Source: Candidatus Zixiibacteriota bacterium
GTDB lineage: Bacteria; Zixibacteria; MSB-5A5; CAIYYT01
Length of the DNA stretch: 7,742 nt
Direction: 5' to 3'
Assembly (NCBI GenBank): GCA_026397575.1
Contig: JAPLUP010000162.1
Coordinates: 1 to 7,742, forward strand
The notes under the pieces were generated by a model. The model had not been told where the DNA came from. It did no database searches and worked only from the letters and a program-made list of their open reading frames with translations. Positions 1 to 6,211 of the stretch are shown here, in pieces; the stretch's first letter is position 1, and each line of letters opens with the position of its first letter. A program made the translations under genes and the position numbers.

Positions 1-195
1 AAGCCCCTTCATCAGCGATTGCTTCTACACCATTATTCCGATATTGGTCTATCGACAGTGACAATAAATAAATTGACTATGCCGGTAGAGAAAGTCTTCT
101 CTCCGGCCATCCGGAATACAGGGTGAACATAGTCGGGCGGAAACGGGATTGTGGATTTTGCGGCAACAGCCGAAACACCGTCGGTCGGCTGGTGC
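1..195. other. Left-edge intergenic region, no supported gene
   Basis: No gene can be supported here. On the plus strand all three frames are open from the edge but stop at 59-61, 69-71 and 124-126, and none of the tails is recognisable. On the minus strand an ATG at 12-10 (reading M-K-G-L to the edge) could begin the next gene, but it lacks a clear Shine-Dalgarno sequence. Two perfect or near-perfect stem-loops are visible. One has a 7-bp stem (167-173 with 185-191, 11-base loop). The other has 11 bp with a single bulged T (81-85 plus 87-92 with 97-107, loop AGTC). Neither is followed directly by a T-run on either strand. Confidence 0.5.
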
Positions 196-229
196 AAAAA
201 GAAACGGCGCCGAAGCGGATCGGCGCCGT
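196..229 (-). terminator. Rho-independent terminator of the secreted-protein gene
   Basis: A perfect 9-bp GC-rich stem (ACGGCGCCG at 204-212 pairing with CGGCGCCGT at 221-229) encloses an 8-base loop. Read on the minus strand it is followed at once by TTTCTTTTT (203-196 plus the stem-terminal T). It lies about 35 bases after the TGA of the long secreted-protein gene. The plus strand has no T-run after the stem, so the terminator acts in the minus direction only. Confidence 0.9.
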
Positions 230-263
230 AGTGATTATCGTGCTGTAAATTATACCCGGGACA

Positions 264-3200
264 TCACTTCATCAAAACCATTTTCCTGGTCTCGCTGAAG
301 TCGCCGGCATCAAGACGATAGAAGTAAACACCGGTAGCAACCGCTTGTCCATCCTGATCGGTGGCATCCCAGGTGATTGTCACGGAGCCGATTCCCGCCT
401 CACCGGTATAGCGTTTGACAACCTGACCGCTGACGTTTATTACGCTGAGTGTCCAAGCGGTCGGTGTCGGCAACGAGAAGTTGATGGTCGTCGTCGGGTT
501 GAACGGGTTCGGATAGTTTTGACCAATCGCGAAGTGTGACGGCACGCTGGAATTCGTAGTAACCCGAGAGACCAGCATATTGCCATAGTAATCGCTTGCT
601 TCCAGGCGCACAATCTCGCAGGAGCCGGGGATGGTCAGCAAAGTGTTGACACCCGCAGGAATCACCGCCCCCTTCCGATTCGAGTAGATGATGACGTTCG
701 TTTGATCGCCTTCAGTCGTTGTCTGGACTTCCATCTCGGCAAGAGCAGGATCTCTAACGATTTCGGCTGCCGAATTGCCCGTAGTCTTGAGCTGCAAATA
801 GAGACCGCCGATTTGAGTCGAGCTTTCGACCTGCAGGGTGGTCGCACCGCCGGCTTCCTTCATCGTGAAGTCAATCTGATCAGCATACGGAGACAGCTTC
901 GGGATCGGCTGGGCGTCGCCCGTGAGAATGCGAAGCAAGTAGACGAGATCGCCGACGGTCAACGTGCGGCCGTCGTTATTGACATCGGAAGCTGCCCTCT
1001 GCCCGGCAACGGAAATCGTGAAAACGGAGATTCCCCGGAGGAAGTAGTTGGTGTAAAGTACTGCGTCCGCAATTTCGTTGGCAGTACCATTAAGATTCAG
1101 ATCACCGCGCGCGTCAATCGAGTCGGAATCAATAATGCAGATCGAGCCATTGTGGAATTCGACACAGCGCAACGGAATCTTCTTGTCTCCGAGGAGGCAA
1201 ACATCAGGCACGCCGACACCGTCGAGACGATTAGATTCCGGGAAGCCGACCTCATCAAACTCATCCCAGAGAAGTGCTTCAGGGTTATAAACGCTCCTGT
1301 CAATCAGCAGCGTGTCGCCGCTAACCGACGAGATGCCGTTGTCACCGCAGTCAAACCAGTAGAAGTTCAAAGGATAGACCAGTCCTTCAAAGGTGGCGTT
1401 CTGCGTGACACGGAACGTCATACCCACAATCACACCATTAGGCTCGAGTTGACTTGCGGGAGGATGGCTGGCGCCATTATTGGCGTCAGCAAGAGCTACT
1501 AACCTGACCAATCCTGAAGGACAACTGGAACCACAATTGCCGAATGGGCCAAGTCGATAAGTGAAATACTCCCAAGCGTTGATTGCCGTTCCCAGAGATG
1601 CCGACACGAATGTGAAAGCCGAAACGTCATATTGAATCAGCAGATCAAAACCGCCGATAGGAATCTTGCCGTCGGTGAGCGAGATTCTGACCGTGGCGAT
1701 TGATCCGATATTGATACAGGGGGTTTGCTCGAGCGAGATGACCAGACAGGCGGAATCGCAGCGATCGTATTTGACATTGTAGCTATAGACGCTCGTAGAG
1801 GTATCATTGCATTGGTTCACCCGGTGGAACGTGAATTCGTACGTCTTTGTGACATCCACGCGCGGCGCAAAACAGAGTTGTCCGCTGCCATTAGTATGGT
1901 TAAATGACCACGAAATGCCGGGATCGCTCGGGACTACGGTAATCGTAGTGCTTTGCGCGGGATCACTATAAGTGACGGCACTGCAAATTGAGCCGATGGT
2001 ATCGCCGAAGCAAACTACAGTATCCCCTGCCGGGGGTACGATGACAGAGCTCGGCTTGGGAATGAGACTAACCTGCCAGTTAACACTGCCGGTGTCAGCC
2101 TTTCCACAACTATCGGTGACGACAATCTGCCAATTGAATGTGGCCGTATTCTGCGGTGTGAAGCAGACTAGGCCGGTGGCGCCGTTGATGGTGCCCGGAC
2201 CGGAGAGTATTGAGTAAGTCAGTTTTCCCATGATAGAGTCAATGGCGCTGACAGCGAAACAAAGTTGTGTAGGACGGCACATGCTCTGTGGAGTCGGTGT
2301 CGGCACTTGAATGATAGGGACCATATTGACAAGCACATTGACCAGATACAGTGCGGTATCCTTGGTGCCACATGGATCGGTAGCGATGACGTTATATGCC
2401 AACTGCCGTCTTCCCGCTTCGCCGGACCAGAGGCAGACGTTGTTTCCCACAACCTTGCCCATCGTGGTGGTGAAAGTAAGATTGTCATTGTCGGGATCGG
2501 AGGCGTTAATCGCTACACAGATCGACTCCGGGCGGCAGAGAGTGAAGTTGCCACCGCCGGCGACGACGTCGGGACGACGGTTGACGCGGACTACCGCTGT
2601 GCCGGTATCATAGGCTACGAGGCCACAAGCGTCAGTTGCCTTCAGGACAAACACATAGGTGCCAGAGACGGTGGGAGTGAAGCAGATAGCTGTGCCGTTA
2701 TAAACGCCGGGGCCGGACAGCAAAGAACACGAAACCAGGTCGTTGTCGGGATCGCTGCATGATGCGGGCAGACAGATTTGGTTTGCCGTGCAAAGGGTCG
2801 CCGCTGTATCGCGTACTAAAGCAACCGGCGGACGGCCAACGTGAACATTGATGATAGCCGTATCGACATCCGTCTCACCGCATAAATCCGTGGCTTTTAG
2901 AATAAACGTGTAAACATCAGTGCCAGTAGGTGTAAAACAAATTTGCGAACCGTTATATGTGCCGGGGCCGGAGAGCAGAGTGCAAGATTGCAGATTGCCG
3001 TCCGGGTCGCTGCAGTTTGCCGGCCAGCAGATCGGCGCCGGTGCGCACTGGGAGAGAGTCGAGTCTCTGCCGGCATTGGCAACCGGCGGATTATTCAGAA
3101 TGATGGTAATCTCTACAGTGTCACGCACAACTCCACCGCAATCGTCATTGGCGTAAAAGCAGAAAGTATACAAACCGGCGGCAGTCGGAGTGAAACAAAG

Positions 3201-4517
3201 CTGATCGTTGACAATAGTACCCGGGCCACAATCCTTGATGACCGGAACCGGCACCCCGTTCGGAGTGGCAGCGAAAGCAGGGAAACAAACCGGGTCAAGT
3301 TTGCAGAGCCGCATGGTCGTGTCCGCTATTGAGACAATCACAGGCGGCTTATGCAACAACACCCGGTAGGTGATTGTGTCGCGCGGGCAAGGCAACTCCG
3401 TCCTGGGAAGTGGCAACGAATAACAGCAGGGATCGGACGCCATTATGATGAACTGATAATCGACCGAGTCGGCATCATTGGGCAGGAAGCAAACTCTGCC
3501 GGTAAGTGAATCAATGACGCCGGGTCCCGACAGCAGGCTATACTTAATCGGGTCGCCATCCGGGTCAATCGCCGAAACAACATCGAAGCAGAGCGTGTCG
3601 CGCTTGCAAATCAAAGTATCAATAAAGTCGGGATTAACTGTAAGCACCGGCAGGTTCTGAAACACGAGATGAATATCGAACGTGTCGAGCACCTGATTGG
3701 AGGCCTGATCATTCAAACGGAAGATGAAGCGGTAATCGGTGATGGCGTAGGAGGTTGGCAGGAAGCAGAAGCGATACGTCAGCGGAGACGGGCCGGTAGC
3801 GAGTGCCTGTGGCACGCCGTCGACAATCTTCGAAAGAGTCAGATTGCCCACACCACCAGCCGCATGAATCAGGAAACAGATTGAGTCGGGAACACAGACG
3901 GAGATGTTGTTCGAACCCTCGAAAGCCAGAAACAACTCGTTAGGATCCTGAAAACGGACTTCAAGGATGCAGTCCTGGAAATCTTGATCGCCGCCGTCAG
4001 GGAGGTCCTCCCACGCGATAACGTAGTTGTTAGGCGAACCAGTGGAGAACACTTTGATGTGCCTGTAAGCATCCCAATTCAGGACGGTCTGAGTATACCA
4101 GATGTCGTCATAAAGCGTTGGCCCGAGGTAGAAACCAATGGAATCACCAGCCGGTATCGTGATATTCGCGTGCGAACCAACTGGAGCACTCCCGGCAAGA
4201 AGCTGCGTCTTGCTGGCGGGCGTGCCTTTGGAATACCAGCCGAAGTTGGCATTGGAGGACGAGCTCTTGAACTTAAGTGTTGCTTCACCCGATGTTCCAT
4301 TTGATGGCGGGGCAAACAACTGTAAAGGTACCTCGTCGCTCGCTACATTGATTGAGTAACCGAGACCGTTCAACACTTCCTGCAAAGAAGGCCCGCTAAA
4401 GAGCGCTTGCGCCTTCAGCGAATCGCTCCAAGGATGCGCTCCACCGGCGGCATGAGCAGTCTGGGTGATGAGTGCCAAGTAGAGAGCTAGACTGGCGAGG
4501 ATTCTTAATGTTTTCAC
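264..4517 (-). CDS. Large secreted multidomain protein: DUF4114, eight Cys-rich Ig-like repeats, cohesin-like, dockerin-like and type IX sorting domain
   Basis: This is a probable extracellular or cell-surface adhesin or scaffold with no enzymatic domain seen. Residue numbers count from the upstream GTG at 4523; the preferred start is the GTG two codons later, giving 1417 residues. Residues 3-25 form a Sec signal peptide (MKTLRILASLALYLALI..., cleavage likely after AHA). Residues about 85-190 resemble DUF4114, ending in the acidic WEDLPDGGDQDFQD signature. Residues 205-917 hold eight Ig/cadherin-like modules with regularly placed cysteines. Residues about 926-1078 look cohesin-like. Residues 1138-1203 form a dockerin-like pair of calcium loops (D1141/N1143/N1145 and D1180/N1182/D1184). 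A further beta-rich segment covers 1210-1320. Residues 1330-1419 are an FlgD-like/Por C-terminal sorting domain (YPNPFNPTTTINF, ending GVYFYRL...KMVLMK), which in FCB bacteria directs export by the type IX system. The gene has its own promoter and terminator. Domain calls are from recognition; ligand and exact function are unknown. Confidence 0.9.
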   Translation of the reverse strand: MKTLRILASLALYLALITQTAHAAGGAHPWSDSLKAQALFSGPSLQEVLNGLGYSINVASDEVPLQLFAPPSNGTSGEATLKFKSSSSNANFGWYSKGTPASKTQLLAGSAPVGSHANITIPAGDSIGFYLGPTLYDDIWYTQTVLNWDAYRHIKVFSTGSPNNYVIAWEDLPDGGDQDFQDCILEVRFQDPNELFLAFEGSNNISVCVPDSICFLIHAAGGVGNLTLSKIVDGVPQALATGPSPLTYRFCFLPTSYAITDYRFIFRLNDQASNQVLDTFDIHLVFQNLPVLTVNPDFIDTLICKRDTLCFDVVSAIDPDGDPIKYSLLSGPGVIDSLTGRVCFLPNDADSVDYQFIIMASDPCCYSLPLPRTELPCPRDTITYRVLLHKPPVIVSIADTTMRLCKLDPVCFPAFAATPNGVPVPVIKDCGPGTIVNDQLCFTPTAAGLYTFCFYANDDCGGVVRDTVEITIILNNPPVANAGRDSTLSQCAPAPICWPANCSDPDGNLQSCTLLSGPGTYNGSQICFTPTGTDVYTFILKATDLCGETDVDTAIINVHVGRPPVALVRDTAATLCTANQICLPASCSDPDNDLVSCSLLSGPGVYNGTAICFTPTVSGTYVFVLKATDACGLVAYDTGTAVVRVNRRPDVVAGGGNFTLCRPESICVAINASDPDNDNLTFTTTMGKVVGNNVCLWSGEAGRRQLAYNVIATDPCGTKDTALYLVNVLVNMVPIIQVPTPTPQSMCRPTQLCFAVSAIDSIMGKLTYSILSGPGTINGATGLVCFTPQNTATFNWQIVVTDSCGKADTGSVNWQVSLIPKPSSVIVPPAGDTVVCFGDTIGSICSAVTYSDPAQSTTITVVPSDPGISWSFNHTNGSGQLCFAPRVDVTKTYEFTFHRVNQCNDTSTSVYSYNVKYDRCDSACLVISLEQTPCINIGSIATVRISLTDGKIPIGGFDLLIQYDVSAFTFVSASLGTAINAWEYFTYRLGPFGNCGSSCPSGLVRLVALADANNGASHPPASQLEPNGVIVGMTFRVTQNATFEGLVYPLNFYWFDCGDNGISSVSGDTLLIDRSVYNPEALLWDEFDEVGFPESNRLDGVGVPDVCLLGDKKIPLRCVEFHNGSICIIDSDSIDARGDLNLNGTANEIADAVLYTNYFLRGISVFTISVAGQRAASDVNNDGRTLTVGDLVYLLRILTGDAQPIPKLSPYADQIDFTMKEAGGATTLQVESSTQIGGLYLQLKTTGNSAAEIVRDPALAEMEVQTTTEGDQTNVIIYSNRKGAVIPAGVNTLLTIPGSCEIVRLEASDYYGNMLVSRVTTNSSVPSHFAIGQNYPNPFNPTTTINFSLPTPTAWTLSVINVSGQVVKRYTGEAGIGSVTITWDATDQDGQAVATGVYFYRLDAGDFSETRKMVLMK
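1773..3911 (-). repeat. Eight tandem ~85-100 residue Cys-rich Ig-like modules (coding repeat)
   Basis: Within the secreted protein each module opens with a cysteine pair. The first cysteines are at residues 210, 306, 407, 493, 578, 663, 749 and 838 (numbered from the GTG at 4523), giving a period of 85-101 residues. In the first seven modules the second cysteine is exactly six residues later (C-x5-C). The common pattern is C-x5-C, then S/A-DPD-x-D, LLSGPG, a third cysteine in CFTP, and a fourth in ATDxCG. Module 1 lacks the fourth cysteine and module 8 has a wider first pair (C-x8-C). Modules 4 and 5 are the most alike and carry an extra cysteine pair (C504/C514 and C589/C599). The layout suggests disulfide-stabilised beta-sandwich spacers forming a rod; this is inference. 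Confidence 0.85.
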
Positions 4518-4680
4518 ATTCACTCTCCGAAAAGCGTGGGTTCTTCTGATACAAAGTCGCGCTGTGCGGCAAGGCTTTGCGTATTCTTAGCTTGATCGAA
4601 AGATCTCTAAAGCCTCATTTGCTTCCAGTTCAACAAGTCTTCAAGCACAAAAGCACAGCGAGAAGTACTCTAACGCAGAC
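4518..4680 (-). other. Leader (5' UTR) of the secreted-protein gene with nested complementary arms
   Basis: The leader lies between the predicted transcription start near 4680 and the GTG. Three nested pairings are visible. The outer pair is 4560-4567 with 4653-4660 (8 bp, CGCTGTGC/GCACAGCG). The middle pair is 4572-4578 with 4609-4615 (7 bp, AGGCTTT/AAAGCCT). The inner pair is 4594-4597 with 4602-4605 (GATC on both sides of four bases). I match it to no known riboswitch, and the short arms could have arisen by chance. Confidence 0.35.
4525..4528 (-). promoter_or_regulatory. Shine-Dalgarno site that decides the GTG start of the secreted-protein gene
   Basis: The minus strand reads GGAGAGTGAATGTGAAAACA. 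GGAG (4528-4525) abuts the first in-frame GTG (4523-4521), separated by only one base, but sits seven bases from the second GTG (4517-4515). That is the normal distance, and it gives the typical signal-peptide start MKTLRI. The ATG between them (4519-4517) is out of frame and runs straight into TGA. Confidence 0.7.
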
Positions 4681-4686
4681 GTGTGC

Positions 4687-4715
4687 AATATATGAGCCAG
4701 GTGTGGAAAAGTCAA
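4687..4715 (-). promoter_or_regulatory. Sigma70-type promoter of the secreted-protein gene
   Basis: The minus strand carries TTGACT (-35, 4715-4710), a 17-base spacer and TATATT (-10, 4692-4687). The -35 matches the consensus at five of six positions, the -10 matches at its key positions, and the spacing is optimal. Transcription would start near 4680, leaving a leader of about 160 bases. It is the only good promoter-like pair I saw in this gap and points towards the downstream gene. Confidence 0.7.
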
Positions 4716-4944
4716 GGTCTTTCGCCCCGTTTTGAGTGTAGTAAAACCATACATGGCTTAAGGTTGTGTCTGACAATAGGTTCTCAGCTGCCTCGGAAAG
4801 CCCGGTTGACTGGCGAACTCGAAAAAGTCACCCCGTTGGCAGATACAAAAGGAGAAAATTTGGTTCCGTAAGTGCAAACGTCTTCGCACATTGGGAGACG
4901 GAGGGAACACCTTCTCCAAGGCAGTTGCACGAAGCCAGAGGATG
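4716..4944. other. Intergenic region after the nuclease gene, no gene seen
   Basis: This stretch of about 230 bases lies between the nuclease stop and the promoter of the secreted-protein gene. Short plus-strand open frames cross it, but they have no recognisable product and partly overlap the nuclease gene on the other strand. One hairpin stands out: 4872-4878 with 4883-4889, 7 bp including a G-T wobble on the minus strand, loop GACG. It might end the operon transcript, but on the minus strand the nearest T-rich run (ATTTTCTCCTTTT) begins about 12 bases after the stem, so it is not a canonical terminator. Confidence 0.4.
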
Positions 4945-6210
4945 TCAGCCTTCGAAGTTGTCGTCGTAGTCTTTGAGTTTGGAAGGATATACGCGGCGTT
5001 TGGTGTCGGGGGTCAAGAAACGCTCGACCTGTGTACGGATGAACTGCGGCAGCTCCCCGTCTTCGTAAAGCTTGATCAGCCGCTGGCTATTTAGCTGAGA
5101 AACCGGTTCCCAGAAATTGGCGCGCTTTAGCAGCGCTTCCAATTGCTCACGAAGTTCCTTTTCAGCTTTGTCAGTTGCCGAAGGCGCCCGGAAGGTGTCT
5201 TTCGCGGTGACGCGCAACTGACGGTCGGAACCGATAAGTCGCTCGGCGCCGAACTGACGGGCGAACTCGAAAATCTCTTCCTCGAGTTCATCCAGTCTAA
5301 CCTGAAGATCTTTCAGATCCAAATTGAGCCGGCTCTTTTCTACCAGAAGATGCGAATAACTGTCGACCAGTTGTACTCCCTCATCCTCTTTGAATTCGCG
5401 CGGCGGCAACTTGCGTACTTGCGCGAGGTGTTTTTTTGCCGGACAGATATCGAAATAGTCACACCAGTCACAAAGTCGGGATTCCCGATACGGAAAATCG
5501 TTTTCGTCAATCGCCTTCTCGACTTGCTGGATCAAGTGAATGGTTTCGATCTTGAGCTTTTCGAGGTCGCTCTTTTCCCGCGTCGATTTGATTTCCTCGT
5601 CAAAAAGCAAGTAGTGCCAGATCAGTTCGACATTCTCGGTGCCGTCCCACATGTGTTGCAGGCCGATCTGATAGAGCGCCAACTGTCGATCCAGACGGGC
5701 TTCCTGCAAAGTCGGCAGCGCTCTCTTCGTCTTGTAGTCGCGAATCTGCCAAACACCGGAAGCCGTTTTCGAGATACGATCGATAAACCCTTGCAGTTTG
5801 TACTGCTTGGAATCATCGAGGTACAGTTCAATACGCTGCTCAAGGGCAATGGTTTTTTCGCCGTCGAAAGGGTGGTAACGGGTCCAATAATCTTCGAGCG
5901 CCTTGATACCCTGATGGTAGTAGTCGTCGAGACAAAATTGTTTGTTGACGATGAAAAGGTCCTCGGATTTCTGTTTCTCCCAGATATCGGTGAAGAATCG
6001 TACCAGTTCCTCTTTCGTCCATACCTTGGCGTTGAGTTTGTTACGATAGAGTTGCTCCAATACATCGTGAACACGTGAACCGAGGAACGCCTCGACTGAA
6101 GTGCGCCGCGCAATATCGACTTTGTCAACATACTGGAACCGGAATTTGAGCGCGCAGGATTCGAAGGTCTCCAGCCGCGAATGGGAGTAGGTCATCCGAT
6201 TCTTCGCCAT
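4945..6210 (-). CDS. PD-(D/E)XK nuclease with AddB/Cas4-type 4Fe-4S cysteines and C-terminal coiled-coil extension
   Basis: This is a predicted cytoplasmic DNA nuclease of the RecB-like PD-(D/E)XK superfamily (PDDEXK_1 type), 421 residues from the ATG at 6210. The N-terminus opens with the family signature (YSHSRLETFESC). Candidate catalytic residues are H48 (RVHDVLEQL), D144 (GFIDRI), D158 and K160 (RDYKT) and the Q176-x3-Y180 motif. Four cysteines, C19 near the start and C247-x2-C250-x5-C256 after the core, match the 4Fe-4S staple known from AddB and Cas4. Residues 261-421 form an extension: a likely coiled coil at about 285-320, a short beta-like stretch (GSDRQLRVTAK), then charged helices. 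No helicase domain is attached and no cas or add gene is visible. The ATG lies one base after the upstream kinase stop, so the genes are cotranscribed. An upstream in-frame Met at 6303 would overlap the kinase by about 90 bases and is less likely. The substrate is unknown. Confidence 0.88.
   Translation of the reverse strand: MAKNRMTYSHSRLETFESCALKFRFQYVDKVDIARRTSVEAFLGSRVHDVLEQLYRNKLNAKVWTKEELVRFFTDIWEKQKSEDLFIVNKQFCLDDYYHQGIKALEDYWTRYHPFDGEKTIALEQRIELYLDDSKQYKLQGFIDRISKTASGVWQIRDYKTKRALPTLQEARLDRQLALYQIGLQHMWDGTENVELIWHYLLFDEEIKSTREKSDLEKLKIETIHLIQQVEKAIDENDFPYRESRLCDWCDYFDICPAKKHLAQVRKLPPREFKEDEGVQLVDSYSHLLVEKSRLNLDLKDLQVRLDELEEEIFEFARQFGAERLIGSDRQLRVTAKDTFRAPSATDKAEKELREQLEALLKRANFWEPVSQLNSQRLIKLYEDGELPQFIRTQVERFLTPDTKRRVYPSKLKDYDDNFEG
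5396..5437 (-). other. Possible slippery heptamer plus downstream stem inside the nuclease gene
   Basis: On the coding strand codons 258-260 read GCA AAA AAA, giving the in-phase heptamer A-AAA-AAA (5437-5431). Four bases later a perfect 6-bp GC-rich stem (TCGCGC 5426-5421 with GCGCGA 5401-5396) encloses a 19-base loop. A -1 shift would reach a TGA after about 16 codons, giving a product of about 275 residues: the nuclease and iron-sulfur core without the C-terminal extension. The pattern is seen directly; any use of it is untested. Confidence 0.3.
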
Positions 6211-6211
6211 G

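Noticed and set aside
1..126. Plus-strand frame open from the left edge, ending at TGA 124-126, as the tail of a gene
   Set aside because: All three plus frames are open for some distance from the edge, none gives a recognisable C-terminus, and a hairpin lies inside the longest one.
702..1502. Plus-strand open frame of 266 codons opposite the secreted-protein gene
   Set aside because: It lies wholly opposite the dockerin/cohesin part of a clearly coding gene, has no recognisable domain, and its arginine-rich composition is typical of an antisense shadow.
4683..4871. Plus-strand 62-codon open frame in the intergenic gap
   Set aside because: It starts at a GTG inside the promoter region on the opposite strand, has no visible ribosome binding site and no recognisable product.
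4812..5273. A 14-base identical string GGCGAACTCGAAAA at 4812-4825 and 5260-5273
   Set aside because: A single shared 14-mer in a window of this size is near what chance allows, and the flanks do not match.
5143..6078. Plus-strand open frame of 311 codons opposite the nuclease gene
   Set aside because: The minus-strand frame has conserved catalytic and iron-sulfur motifs; this one has none and mirrors its codons, so it is a shadow.
4945..6210. Reading the nuclease as Cas4 in a CRISPR locus or as part of a new defence island
   Set aside because: There are no spaced direct repeats, no other cas genes and no mobile-element or defence-gene neighbours in the window; the protein is longer than typical Cas4 and is coupled to a housekeeping-type kinase gene.
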